From positions 1 through 17,764 of the forward strand of contig DATJBC010000084.1 in the NCBI GenBank assembly GCA_035515515.1: 17,764 nt of DNA, given 5' to 3'. A program made the position numbers and the translations under genes. This DNA comes from DATJBC01 sp035515515 (GTDB taxonomy: Bacteria > Actinomycetota > Acidimicrobiia > Acidimicrobiales > UBA8190). Below the pieces are notes generated by a model that was not told the origin of the DNA, did not search any database, and saw only the letters and a list, made by a program, of their open reading frames with translations. This document shows, piece after piece, positions 1 to 7,305 of this stretch (positions are counted from its first letter, which is position 1; each line of letters starts with the position of its first letter).

Positions 1-1
1 C

Positions 2-412
2 GTCCGGGACATCATGACGGCGCATCCGTCGGCGCTGACGACGGCGACGCCCGTGCGAAGGGCCGCCGAGAAGATGCGCGCCCACGACATCGGCGACGTG
101 GTGGTGCTCGACGACCACCGCGCGGTGGCGGGGATCCTGACTGACCGCGACAACGTGGTCCGGGTGGTCTCCGAGGGCCGCGACCCCGAGCGCGTGCCGG
201 TCGGCGACGTGTGCAGCCGCCAGCTGATCACGGTGAGCCCGCACGAACAGCTGTCAGGCGCCGTCCAGCTCATGCGGGAGCAGTCGGTCCGGCGGCTGCC
301 GGTGGTGGAGTCCGGGGAGCTCGTGGGCGTGCTCACCATCGGCGACATCGCCGTCGAGCGTGACAGCACGTCGGTCCTGGCCGACATCAGCGCGGCACGA
401 GGCAACGGTTGA
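2..412 (+). CDS. Two-CBS-domain protein, 5' end cut by the window edge
   Basis: The reading frame is open from base 2 and begins V-R-D-I-M-T, the usual first strand of a CBS domain, so the true start lies outside the window and the ATG at 14 is probably internal. Two CBS repeats are visible. The first covers roughly residues 1-60 and ends in GILTDRD. The second runs from VGDVCSRQLITVSP to GVLTIGDIA at roughly residues 65-120. CBS pairs bind adenine nucleotides or similar ligands and act as small regulatory modules; stand-alone proteins of this size are common in actinobacteria and often have no known partner. No enzymatic domain is visible. The fold is certain, the ligand and target are not. 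Confidence 0.9.
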   Translation, partial: VRDIMTAHPSALTTATPVRRAAEKMRAHDIGDVVVLDDHRAVAGILTDRDNVVRVVSEGRDPERVPVGDVCSRQLITVSPHEQLSGAVQLMREQSVRRLPVVESGELVGVLTIGDIAVERDSTSVLADISAARGNG

Positions 413-444
413 CCGCGCACCGGCGGCCGGCCGCGCACCGGCGG
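413..444. repeat. Perfect 14-bp direct repeat with 18-bp period
   Basis: CCGCGCACCGGCGG occurs at 413-426 and again at 431-444, separated by CCGG. It starts one base after the stop codon of the CBS gene. The unit is partly self-complementary, so hairpins are also possible. Its role is unknown; it may be a terminator-like structure or a slippage product. Confidence 0.7.
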
Positions 445-517
445 TGGTGGCTCAGGCGCCGGTGAGAACCCGCTGTCCCGACTCCCCCACGTTGTGGCCG
501 GCTCCGGCGCCACCTCC

Positions 518-523
518 TAGCCT
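518..523 (+). promoter_or_regulatory. Putative -10 (TAGCCT) for the DUF72/LigD-Pol pair
   Basis: TAGCCT matches the actinobacterial -10 pattern TANNNT and ends 8 nt before the GTG at 532. That distance places the transcription start at or next to the start codon, as in leaderless mRNAs. No Shine-Dalgarno sequence precedes the GTG. No good -35 is visible. Confidence 0.45.
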
Positions 524-531
524 CGGGCTCG

Positions 532-1326
532 GTGACAGTGCGCATCGGCACGTCGGGTTGGCAGTACAAGGACTGGCGGCCCGCCTTCTACCCCGCCCGC
601 CTCGGCCAGGCACAATGGCTCGAGTACTACGCCGAGCGCTTCGCCACCGTCGAGGTGAACAACGCCTTCTACCGGCTCCCCGAGGCCGAGACCTTCCGGC
701 AGTGGCACCGTCGGACGCCGGAGGACTTCGTGATGGCCGTCAAGGCGAGCCGGTACCTGACCCACATCCGGCGGCTCCGCCAGCCGCGCGATCCGGTGAA
801 GCTGCTCATGCAACGCGCCCGGCACCTGGGCACCACGCTCGGGCCGGTCCTCCTCCAGCTGCCCCCCACCCTGCGCGTGGACCTGGCCGCCCTCGAGGAG
901 ACGCTGGCGGCCTTCCCGGCCTCGACGCGCGTGGCGGTGGAGCCCCGCCACGAGAGCTGGTACCACGACGACCTGGCGGTGGTGCTGGCCAAGCACAACG
1001 CCGCCTACTGCATGAGCGACAGCCCTGGGTCGCGGGCACCGCGTTGGCGCACGGCCGACTGGGGGTACCTGCGGCTCCACGAGGGCCGCGCCCGGCCCCA
1101 CCCCTGTTACGGCCGGCGGGCCCTGGAGACCTGGGCGGAGCGCCTGGCGGAGCTGTTCCGATCTCGCCACGACGTCTACGTGTTCTTCAACAACGACCAC
1201 AACGCGTGCGCGTTGCGCGATGCGCAGCGATTCGCGGCGGCCGTCCGGCGAGCCGGCCTCCGGCCCACGCGCGTGCCGACGGCCCAGGACGTGCGGGGTT
1301 GCGGTAACGACGGGATGGCCTCGTGA
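532..1326 (+). CDS. DUF72 (YecE-like) family protein
   Basis: This 264-residue protein opens with VRIGTSGWQYKDWRPAFYP, the hallmark N-terminus of the DUF72 family. EVNNAFYRLP (about 41-50), AVEPRHESW (135-143) and the late DVYVFFNND motif (214-222) are also family-typical. DUF72 proteins form a TIM-barrel-like fold; their reaction is not established. The GTG at 532 is chosen because it sits 8 nt after a TANNNT box; the GTG at 538 is an alternative that would remove two residues. The stop codon overlaps the next gene by GTGA, so the two are very probably co-transcribed and translationally coupled. The C-terminal ~20 residues after RRAGLRP look unconserved. The family call is firm and the function unknown. 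Confidence 0.93.
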   Translation: MTVRIGTSGWQYKDWRPAFYPARLGQAQWLEYYAERFATVEVNNAFYRLPEAETFRQWHRRTPEDFVMAVKASRYLTHIRRLRQPRDPVKLLMQRARHLGTTLGPVLLQLPPTLRVDLAALEETLAAFPASTRVAVEPRHESWYHDDLAVVLAKHNAAYCMSDSPGSRAPRWRTADWGYLRLHEGRARPHPCYGRRALETWAERLAELFRSRHDVYVFFNNDHNACALRDAQRFAAAVRRAGLRPTRVPTAQDVRGCGNDGMAS

Positions 1327-2309
1327 CCCCCCGGCCGCGGGCCGGAGCCCGCAGCGACGAGTTCGCCGCCCCCAGCCCCGACGAGCTCGACGCGCTGCGC
1401 TCGATGCAGGGCGGGGGCCGCTGGACCTGCCAGGGCCGCACGCTCGAGCTGAGCAACCTCGACAAGGTGCTCTTCCCGGCGTCCGACGGCGACCCCGCCG
1501 CCACCAAACGGGACCTGCTCGTGTACTACGCCGAGATGGCGCCGGTCATCCTCCCCTACCTGGCGGACCGGCCCATCAACCTGCACCGCTTCCCCGACGG
1601 CGCGGGCAACAAGGGCTTCTGGCAGAAGCAGGTGCCCAGCTACGCGCCCGAGTGGCTGACCCGCTGGCGCTACGAGGACGCCGACCCCGGGCGGAGCCAG
1701 GACTACGCCGTCATCGACAGCGCGCCGTCGCTGGTCTGGGAAGCCAACATGGCGGCGATCGAGCTCCACGCATGGACCTCGAGCCTCCGTGACGTGCGCG
1801 AGCCCACGTGGGCGCTGATCGACATCGACCCCGGGTCGCAGACGTCGTTCGACGACGTCGTGCGGCTGGCGCAGCTCTACCGGGCCGGTCTCGAGCACCT
1901 CGGCGTGGACAGCGTGCCCAAGCTCTCGGGACAGCGGGGCATCCACATCTGGGTCCCCGTGGCGGACGGTTACAGCTTCGACGACACCCGGACCTGGGTG
2001 GAGGCCCTGTCACGGGCCATCGGGGCGTTCGAGCCCGACGTCGTGAGCTGGACGTGGGAGAAGAGCCGGCGGCGGGGCCGGGCGCGCCTGGACTACACCC
2101 AGAACGCCATCAACAAGACACTCGTCGCCCCGTACAGTGTGCGGGCGGCGCCGGGGGCCCCGGTGTCCATGCCCATCACGTGGGAGGAGCTCGACGAGCT
2201 CGACGATGCCGCCCCCTGGACGATCCGCACCGCCCCGGCACGCGTCCAGGAGGTGGGCGACCTCTTCGCCGCCGTGCGCAGGCAGCCCCAACGGCTCCCC
2301 ACGCTGTGA
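1323..2309 (+). CDS. Stand-alone LigD-type polymerase/primase domain protein
   Basis: This 328-residue protein matches the polymerase domain of bacterial DNA ligase D (archaeo-eukaryotic primase fold), which adds nucleotides, often ribonucleotides, during non-homologous end joining. Visible motifs are ELSNLDKVLFP (42-52), RPINLHRFP (83-91), the catalytic pair in ALIDIDPG (D167, D169), KLSGQRGIHIWVP (200-212) where H208 is the family histidine, and the third acidic residue in RARLDYTQN (D257). No ligase or nuclease domain is fused, so it resembles the mycobacterial stand-alone PolD proteins in build. The usual KTSG is KLSG here. The GTG start lies in the GTGA overlap with the DUF72 stop, and a purine-rich GGGATGG precedes it. 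No Ku or ligase gene is in the window. Confidence 0.93.
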   Translation: MTPRPRAGARSDEFAAPSPDELDALRSMQGGGRWTCQGRTLELSNLDKVLFPASDGDPAATKRDLLVYYAEMAPVILPYLADRPINLHRFPDGAGNKGFWQKQVPSYAPEWLTRWRYEDADPGRSQDYAVIDSAPSLVWEANMAAIELHAWTSSLRDVREPTWALIDIDPGSQTSFDDVVRLAQLYRAGLEHLGVDSVPKLSGQRGIHIWVPVADGYSFDDTRTWVEALSRAIGAFEPDVVSWTWEKSRRRGRARLDYTQNAINKTLVAPYSVRAAPGAPVSMPITWEELDELDDAAPWTIRTAPARVQEVGDLFAAVRRQPQRLPTL

Positions 2310-2353
2310 AGCGACACCCGATCCGACGACACGACCACCATCCAGGAGGAACC

Positions 2354-3400
2354 ATGCGCACCGTCCATGCCTACGCGGCGACCTCCGCCACCGCGCCCCT
2401 CGGCCCCACGACCATCGACCGCCGGGAGCCCGGGCCGAAGGACGTGCTCATCGAGATCACGTACTGCGGCATCTGCCACTCCGACATCCACACCGTGCGG
2501 GGCGAGTGGGGCACGGTGCCCTACCCCCTTGCCCCCGGGCACGAGATCGCCGGCGTCGTCGCCGAGGTCGGCCCCGAGGTGACGCGCCACCGCGTGGGTG
2601 ACCGTGTCGGTGTGGGGTGCATGGTCGACTCGTGCCGCCGCTGCGGGCCATGCCGCCAGGGCGAGGAGCAGTACTGCCTCACGGGCAACACCGCCACCTA
2701 CGGGTCGATCGGCGAAGACGGGCGTGTCACCCAGGGCGGCTACTCCACCCATATCGTGGTCACCGAGGACTTCGTCTTGCAGATCCCCGACGGCCTCGAG
2801 CTCGACATCGCCGCGCCCCTGTTGTGCGCGGGGATCACGACCTACTCGCCGCTGCGCCACTGGGGCGCCGCCCCCGGGCGGCAGGTGGCGGTGGTCGGCT
2901 TGGGCGGCTTGGGGCACATGGCGGTGCAGCTGGCCCACGCCATGGGGGCGGAGGTGAGCGTCCTGTCGCAGTCGCTCAAGAAGCAGGACGACGGCGTGCG
3001 CCTCGGCGCCGACCACTATTACGCCACCGCCGACCCCGAGAGCTTCACCGAGCTGGCCGGACGCTTCGACCTCATCGTCAACACGGTGAGCGCGGGCCTC
3101 GACGTCGACGACTATCTGTCGCTGCTCGCCCTGGATGGCACCATGGTGTTCGTGGGCGCCCCGCCCGAACCGCTGTCGCTGGGCGTGTTCAGCCTCCTGC
3201 GGGGACGACGCTCGTTCTCGGGCTCGATGATCGGGGGCATCCGCGAGACCCAGGAGATGCTCGACTTCTGCGCCGCCCACGGCATCGGGGCGGAGGTCGA
3301 GGTCATCTCGGGCGACCAGGTCAACGAGGCCTACGAGCGGGTGCTGGCCTCCGACGTGCGCTACCGCTTCGTGATCGACACCGCCACCCTCGCCCGCTGA
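2354..3400 (+). CDS. Zinc-dependent alcohol dehydrogenase, CAD/YahK type
   Basis: The protein has 348 residues, full length for the medium-chain dehydrogenase/reductase superfamily. It should be a cytosolic enzyme reducing aldehydes to alcohols, or the reverse, with NADP(H). Catalytic zinc ligands are C41 (in CGICHSD), H63 (in PGHE) and C158. The structural zinc site is complete: C94, C97, C100 and C108. The Rossmann motif is VVGLGGLGH at 180-188. The pattern CGICHSDIH and the later SMIGGIRETQEM segment are typical of the cinnamyl-alcohol dehydrogenase/YahK/mycobacterial AdhC branch. A strong AGGAGGA at 2344-2350 lies 3 nt before the ATG and fixes the start. It follows the LigD-Pol gene by 44 nt on the same strand, so read-through is possible. 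The physiological substrate cannot be read from sequence. Confidence 0.95.
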   Translation: MRTVHAYAATSATAPLGPTTIDRREPGPKDVLIEITYCGICHSDIHTVRGEWGTVPYPLAPGHEIAGVVAEVGPEVTRHRVGDRVGVGCMVDSCRRCGPCRQGEEQYCLTGNTATYGSIGEDGRVTQGGYSTHIVVTEDFVLQIPDGLELDIAAPLLCAGITTYSPLRHWGAAPGRQVAVVGLGGLGHMAVQLAHAMGAEVSVLSQSLKKQDDGVRLGADHYYATADPESFTELAGRFDLIVNTVSAGLDVDDYLSLLALDGTMVFVGAPPEPLSLGVFSLLRGRRSFSGSMIGGIRETQEMLDFCAAHGIGAEVEVISGDQVNEAYERVLASDVRYRFVIDTATLAR

Positions 3401-3427
3401 GGACCGGACCGCGGCGGCGGGGAGATC

Positions 3428-3443
3428 GGCGCCACGGCGCGCC
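3428..3443 (+). terminator. Weak hairpin after the alcohol dehydrogenase
   Basis: GGCGC at 3428-3432 pairs with GCGCC at 3439-3443 around a 6-nt loop, 27 nt after the stop codon. There is no T-tract. In this GC-rich sequence such short stems arise easily, so this is only a candidate. The remainder of 3401-3595 shows no gene. Confidence 0.25.
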
Positions 3444-3595
3444 TGTCACGTCACCCGGGCGGCGTCATGCCGGTCGGTGAGGACACCAGCCGCGTCAGCA
3501 CGGCCGTCGAGGCGGCCATCACGGCGCCCACCTGGGCGGGGGGCCACCCCGGCACCGCCCGCGGGCGATGACCGACCTCCCGGCGAGCCCCACGG

Positions 3596-3928
3596 TCAGG
3601 AGCCGGCCAGGGCCTCGAAGTTCTCGTAGAGGCGGGGTTCTCCGAGCGTCTCCCGGGACCGGAGGGCGGCCGGTCCGACCTTGCTCCACAATCCCTCGAT
3701 CCACCACAGGTCCTTCACGAGGCCGCCGTCGAGCACGCCTTGCTTGACGAAGGTCCCGATCGTCTCGCCGAGATAGAGGATCGACCGGACCGGCGGGTCC
3801 TCCACCCTCGCCGCATCCGGGTCGAAGCCGAGCCTCATGACGGTGGTGACGGCCTCGTCCACACCGAGCTGCGTGCTCCACATGAGCAGCTGCACCACCA
3901 GATTGGCGTCGTCGTACGTGGCTGGCAT
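3596..3928 (-). CDS. Small uncharacterised protein (110 residues)
   Basis: The product begins MPATYDDANLVVQLL, then shows an alpha-helical middle (VRSILYLGETIGTFVKQGVLD, read in two pieces at about 48-67) and an aromatic stretch DLWWIEGLW (73-81). The YDDANLV opening and general layout resemble a family of short actinobacterial proteins of unknown function; I cannot name the Pfam family with confidence. Two starts compete. ATG 3928 is preceded by AAAGGGGTGG, a fair ribosome site. GTG 3952, in frame and 8 residues longer, lies 8 nt after a TAGCGT box and would suit a leaderless mRNA. I prefer 3928 because the recognisable family sequence starts there. It lies 58-82 nt downstream of the SnoaL-like gene's stop, on the same strand. 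Confidence 0.75.
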   Translation of the reverse strand: MPATYDDANLVVQLLMWSTQLGVDEAVTTVMRLGFDPDAARVEDPPVRSILYLGETIGTFVKQGVLDGGLVKDLWWIEGLWSKVGPAALRSRETLGEPRLYENFEALAGS

Positions 3929-3960
3929 GTCCACCCCTTTCGCCGGTCGCACACCCGCAG

Positions 3961-3966
3961 ACGCTA
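3961..3966 (-). promoter_or_regulatory. Putative -10 (TAGCGT on the minus strand)
   Basis: The plus-strand ACGCTA reads TAGCGT on the minus strand, matching TANNNT. It lies 8 nt before the GTG at 3952 and 32 nt before the ATG at 3928. It would let the small gene be transcribed independently of the SnoaL-like gene upstream. Confidence 0.4.
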
Positions 3967-4010
3967 CCGGCCGCGCCTGGGAGCGCCGGGTGCGGCGGTG
4001 GCGCTGCTGC

Positions 4011-4424
4011 TCAGGCGCCCGGGGCGGGCAGGACGCCGATCTGGGCGAGCATGGACATCATCCCCTGCTCCGACCAGTGCTCCGCGGCCCGGCCGTCGCG
4101 GAAGCGGCCGATGTTGGCGCTCACGGTCTCGAAGGCCTTGCCGGTGGCGGGAACACCGAGCCCGTCCCCGGCGTGCGTCCCCGTGGTCCGCACGACCCAC
4201 GCCGCCCAGTCTCCCTCGGAGAACAGGTTCTCCACCTCGCAGCACAGATCGGGAACGGCCGCCCGGAACTGGGCGATGTTGGCCTTGAGCGCCTCACGAC
4301 CGCTCGCCTCGCCCGTGGCGCCGTGGTCGAGGAAGTCCTCGGTGAAGATCTCGTCGACGACCTCGAGGTCGCCGTTGTTGACGATCTCGTCGAAGATCCG
4401 GTGCACAAGTGCGTTCACGTCCAT
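4011..4424 (-). CDS. SnoaL-like / NTF2-fold protein (ester cyclase type)
   Basis: This 137-residue protein reads MDVNALVHRIFDEIVNNGDL at its start, followed by EVVDEIFTEDFLDHG, FRAAVPDL, RTTGTHAG, VPATGKAFE and the tail EHWSEQGMMSMLAQIG. This series is characteristic of SnoaL-like polyketide-cyclase relatives with an NTF2 cone fold. Members are small cyclases, isomerases or binding proteins acting on hydrophobic small molecules; most are uncharacterised. The start at 4424 is preferred because GGAG lies 9 nt upstream; an in-frame ATG at 4439 adds five residues but has no ribosome site. A second SnoaL-like protein at 16853-17275 shares the T-G-T-H/Y-G-T-H, P-P/A-T-G-K and PAPG ending, so the two are probably related copies. 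The substrate is unknown. Confidence 0.88.
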   Translation of the reverse strand: MDVNALVHRIFDEIVNNGDLEVVDEIFTEDFLDHGATGEASGREALKANIAQFRAAVPDLCCEVENLFSEGDWAAWVVRTTGTHAGDGLGVPATGKAFETVSANIGRFRDGRAAEHWSEQGMMSMLAQIGVLPAPGA

Positions 4425-4583
4425 GTCTGCACGCTCCATGCTCGGGGCCCAGAAGACGTTCGACACCCCACCGGCCCCTGGATCACCCGCCCGAGGCGGA
4501 GCCCCGGCCACGGACGGAACGGCGCAGCCGGGCACGCCGGCCCGGGAAGGGATCGGGTCCGGGTAGCGAGCGCCGGGGGGTGC

Positions 4584-4601
4584 TGGCACCCGGGAGTGCC
4601 A
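4584..4601. promoter_or_regulatory. Inverted repeat in a divergent intergenic region
   Basis: TGGCAC at 4584-4589 and GTGCCA at 4596-4601 form a perfect 6-bp inverted repeat with a 6-bp centre. It lies within the ~290-bp region between the leftward SnoaL-like gene and the rightward membrane protein gene. The layout suits an operator for a dimeric repressor; no regulator gene is adjacent, so this is a guess. Confidence 0.3.
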
Positions 4602-4711
4602 CGGGCTGCCTCCCTTGTCCGGGCAGCGCCGGGGGATCACGCTTCAGAGGAGGCCTGTACCTCACACGCAGGTCGAGGTGACAACAACGTGCCCGTTCGA
4701 AGGGGGGCGCC

Positions 4712-5395
4712 ATGAGCGACCATCGTCTGATCCGCATGTTGGGGCCGGCAGGCCTCGCCATCCTGGTGTTGCTGTTCGTGGGATTCGGCGCGCTGTCGGG
4801 GAACTCGCCCGGGGAGAACGCCTCGGGGGCGTCGGTGGTGGCCTTCTACCGCGCGCACGCCACCGACGCCTACGCCAGCTTGTGGTGCATCGCCGTGGCC
4901 ATGGGGCTGCTCGTGTTCTTCGGCGTCGTACTTCGTGCGCGGCTCCAGGAGGCGCTGTCGGGGAACGGCGTCCTCCCCACCGTGGCCTTCGCCGGAACCC
5001 TCCTCCTGGCTGCCGGCGTGCTGGCCATGGGGCTCATCCACGAGGCGCTCGTCGCCGCCGCCCACAACAACCAGGCCGCCATCGCCCGCACCCTCAACTT
5101 CGTCGACTCCAACGAGACCGTGGCCCTCGAGTTCGGTGTGGCCGTGATCACCCTCGCCACGGGGGCGTCGATCGTGGCCCGCTCGTCCCTGCCGCGCTGG
5201 CTGGGATGGCTGTCGCTGCTCATCGGCGTGGTGGCCTGCCTCGGTGACATCGGCTGGATGGGCGTGCTCGCCTTCGGCATCTGGCTCCCGGTCGCCGGGT
5301 TCGTGATCGGGCGCCGCCGGGCGACGACCGGCGACGCGGAGCGCGTCGGGGTGCTGAGCACCCCGCTCAGCGGGCAGACCGCCGGGGCGCTCTGA
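4712..5395 (+). CDS. Six-helix integral membrane protein of unknown function
   Basis: The 227-residue product has six hydrophobic stretches that should span the membrane: about 11-29, 54-74, 90-113, 135-156, 162-179 and 180-200. The last two are separated by a short polar turn around residue 179. After helix 6 comes GRRR, which by the positive-inside rule puts the C-terminus in the cytoplasm. The ectodomain loop after helix 1 (GNSPGENASGASVVAFYRAH) has the N-S-P-G-E and V-V-x-F-Y-R-x-H pattern seen in many uncharacterised actinobacterial membrane proteins. No transporter, enzyme or receptor motif is visible. The ATG follows AAGGGGGG with proper spacing. A strong hairpin follows the stop directly, so this looks like a single-gene transcription unit. 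Confidence 0.85.
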   Translation: MSDHRLIRMLGPAGLAILVLLFVGFGALSGNSPGENASGASVVAFYRAHATDAYASLWCIAVAMGLLVFFGVVLRARLQEALSGNGVLPTVAFAGTLLLAAGVLAMGLIHEALVAAAHNNQAAIARTLNFVDSNETVALEFGVAVITLATGASIVARSSLPRWLGWLSLLIGVVACLGDIGWMGVLAFGIWLPVAGFVIGRRRATTGDAERVGVLSTPLSGQTAGAL

Positions 5396-5400
5396 GACAC

Positions 5401-5434
5401 CCAGGGGCCGGTCCCGCCCAGGGCCGGCCCCTGG
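5401..5434 (+). terminator. Strong GC-rich hairpin after the membrane protein gene
   Basis: CCAGGGGCCGG at 5401-5411 and CCGGCCCCTGG at 5424-5434 form a perfect 11-bp stem with a 12-nt loop, starting 6 nt after the stop codon at 5395. There is no T-tract, which is common for actinobacterial terminators. The following 5435-5637 holds no gene that I can support. Confidence 0.75.
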
Positions 5435-5637
5435 TGGAGCTCCGGGCCGGTCGGCCTGGGACCCGCCGGGCATCGGCGCTCGGGCCCTTCGCCTCTGGAG
5501 ATGCGCCCCGGGGCGGGCACGAGCTCGATGCGAGCCGGGCGGGACGCTCGCCGTCGACGCGCCACGGCCCGGCGGGAAGCCCCCGGGGCCGTCGTCCGCC
5601 GAGGGCGGCGGCCCGAGGACGGGCGCGTGGCGGACGC

Positions 5638-5999
5638 TCAGGATGCCGAGAGACCGATGCGGTGGCGGGGCCGGACGATCCCGACGAAGGGGCGGGGCGA
5701 GCACGCGAGCCCGAGCGCTCGCTCCTCGGTGACGGCGACCTCGTAGCCCGGGCTCACCCACAAGCGCCCGTCCCCCAGTGCCCAACCGGCGCGGTCCCGA
5801 CCCCTCCGAAGCCCACGCCGGCGATACCCAGCTGGACCTGGTGGACGCCGGGTTCCACGACGAAGGATCGCGTCGCCCCGTCGCGCAGCGAACCGACCCT
5901 GCGACCGTCGACGAACACGGCGTAGGTGGCGAGGCGGTCCTCGACCTTGCGGTGGGGACGGCTGACTCCGATGGCCGCCTGGGAGCTCACCCGATCCAT
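5638..5999 (-). pseudogene. Small hypothetical protein gene, apparently frameshifted
   Basis: On the minus strand an ATG at 5999 opens a frame with V-S-R-P-H-R-K-V-E-D-R-L, then TYAVFVDGRRVGSLRDGATR and VEPGVHQVQLGI. This is the pattern of small actinobacterial proteins whose domain resembles a beta-rich carrier/PEGA-like unit. That frame stops at 5754 after a low-quality Gly-rich stretch. In another frame, ending at 5638, the expected second half continues: VSPGYEVAVTEERALGLACS, then PRPFVGIVRPRHRIGLSAS. Neither half is complete without the other. I read this as one gene of about 120 codons with a frame change somewhere between about 5765 and 5825. A sequencing error or two unrelated short frames are the alternatives. 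AGGGGTGA lies upstream of the ATG. Confidence 0.6.
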
Positions 6000-6080
6000 G
6001 GCTCGATGGTCACCCCTGACCGGATCGTTGTCAGGGCGATTGGTCCTTTCTCGCCGGGGGATTCGGTCACGCGTGGCGGC

Positions 6081-7136
6081 TCAGGGCCGAACCTCGTACA
6101 CCACGTTGAAGGGCGTCTCTGTCGCCCGGCGGAACCGGGTGAAGCCGGCGGCCGTCACGACGTCCCGGATGGCGGCCTCACCGGCCTGGGCGCCGAGGGC
6201 GTAGCCCCCCGGTTGTGACAGGGCGCTGGGCACGCACAGTTGCGTCGAGAAATTGTAATACACGCGCCCCACGGGGTTGAGGTTGTCGCTCACGCTGTCG
6301 CCGGCGACGGGCTCGACGATCATCCACGTGCCGTCGGGCGCCAGGGCCTGCCTGACGTGGCGCGCCGTCGCCAGCGGGTCGCCCATGTCGTGCAGGCAGT
6401 CGAAGGTCGTGACGAAGTCGTACCCCGTTCCCGAGAACGACGCCGCCGAGGCCACCTCGAAGCGGGCCCGATCGGAGACCCCGGCGTCGGCGGCACGCTT
6501 GCGGGCGAGCTCGATGGAACGGTCGTGGTAGTCCGACCCGACGAACTCACTGTTGGGGAAGGCCTCGGCCAGCAAGATGGTCGACGCCCCCAGCCCACAG
6601 CCCAGGTCGGCCACCGCGGCCCCCTCGTGCAGCTTGTCCTCGACGCCGGACAGGGCCGGGATCCAACTGGGCACCAGGTTGGCCACGTAGCCGGGACGGA
6701 AGAACTGCTCGCAACCGACGAAGACGTCTTCGTGGTGCTCGTGCCAGCCGAAGCCCTCCCCGGTGCGGAACCGGTCGGCCACCACCTCGTTGGCGCGCAG
6801 CGCGCCCAGTGCGAGCACGAAGGCCCCGGGCACGTAGACCCCGCCGTCGGGCTCGGCGAGGGCGAAGGCCTGCTCCTCGGTCATCGAGTAGCGGCCCGTG
6901 CCGGCGTCGTACTCGACGTAGCCGCCGGCCGCCTGCCCCCGCAGCCACTCCTCGACGTAGCGGGGGCTCGTCTCGGTGCGCGCGGCCAGCTCCGCGGCGG
7001 TGGCCGGTCCCTCGGCCAGGGACCGGTAGAGGCCGAGCCGGTGGCCGATGACCACGTTGCCGGCGGCGATCGTCGCGCCCAGGTCGGCGACGAAGCGTCC
7101 CAGGAACTCGTTCAGCTTCTCTTCGTTGATGGCCAT
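6081..7136 (-). CDS. SAM-dependent methyltransferase with N-terminal winged-helix domain
   Basis: The 351-residue protein has two parts. Residues ~10-110 form a winged-helix dimerisation region (GLYRSLAEGPATAAELAAR, then SPRYVEEWLRGQAAGGYVE), as in O-methyltransferase-like enzymes and the mycobacterial Rv1405c type. Residues ~170-350 form a Rossmann methyltransferase domain: motif I VADLGCGLGAS (175-185), the acidic SDYHD (201-205), FDCLHDMGDP (245-254) and the post-motif APDGTWMIVEP. The start is fixed by AGGAGGG shortly before the ATG at 7136; the frame is open further upstream but that stretch is promoter DNA. The gene faces the NTF2-like gene at 7306 and shares with it a regulatory region carrying mirrored SARP-type sites. 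The methyl acceptor is unknown; the architecture suggests a small molecule. Confidence 0.93.
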   Translation of the reverse strand: MAINEEKLNEFLGRFVADLGATIAAGNVVIGHRLGLYRSLAEGPATAAELAARTETSPRYVEEWLRGQAAGGYVEYDAGTGRYSMTEEQAFALAEPDGGVYVPGAFVLALGALRANEVVADRFRTGEGFGWHEHHEDVFVGCEQFFRPGYVANLVPSWIPALSGVEDKLHEGAAVADLGCGLGASTILLAEAFPNSEFVGSDYHDRSIELARKRAADAGVSDRARFEVASAASFSGTGYDFVTTFDCLHDMGDPLATARHVRQALAPDGTWMIVEPVAGDSVSDNLNPVGRVYYNFSTQLCVPSALSQPGGYALGAQAGEAAIRDVVTAAGFTRFRRATETPFNVVYEVRP

Positions 7137-7174
7137 GTCGCCCTCCTGATCGGCGTGCGGGTAGGTTCGTCCGC

Positions 7175-7207
7175 AGCGTGGCGGGCCCGCCTTGCAGCCC
7201 ACTTGCG
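7175..7207 (-). promoter_or_regulatory. SARP-type operator and -10 for the 7136 methyltransferase
   Basis: Read on the minus strand: heptamer CGCAAGT (7207-7201), spacer GGGC, heptamer TGCAAGG (7196-7190), 9 bp, then CACGCT (7180-7175) as a weak -10. The start codon follows 38 nt later, behind a good ribosome site. Two direct heptamers at an 11-bp period just upstream of the -10 are the known binding layout of SARP activators. The same arrangement occurs at 7236-7268 and 9535-9567. Confidence 0.6.
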
Positions 7208-7235
7208 AAGGGGCCGGCCGGCCGAGGGCCGGCGC

Positions 7236-7268
7236 CGCAAAGGCGTCGCAAGGCGGCCCCTCCACCAT
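7236..7268 (+). promoter_or_regulatory. SARP-type operator and -10 for the 7306 NTF2-like gene
   Basis: On the plus strand: heptamer CGCAAAG (7236-7242), spacer GCGT, heptamer CGCAAGG (7247-7253), 9 bp, then CACCAT (7263-7268) as a weak -10. The ATG at 7306 follows 37 nt later, almost the same distance as in the divergent partner. An inverted repeat TGGGCT/AGCCCA (7268-7273 and 7280-7285) lies just downstream and might be a second regulatory site. Confidence 0.6.
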
Positions 7269-7305
7269 GGGCTCAGGACAGCCCACCATGAGGAGGAGGC
7301 ACCCG

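Noticed and set aside
1808..2353. Upstream extension of the alcohol dehydrogenase frame
   Set aside because: The frame is open upstream but the translation is low complexity and overlaps the LigD-Pol gene; AGGAGGA before ATG 2354 marks the true start.
3537..3553. GGGGCCACCCC-type hairpin below the small gene at 3596
   Set aside because: Very short stem in a G-rich run; too weak to list as terminator.
4637..5785. Minus-strand open frame of 382 codons
   Set aside because: Arg/Pro/Gly-rich shadow of the six-helix membrane protein gene and its terminator.
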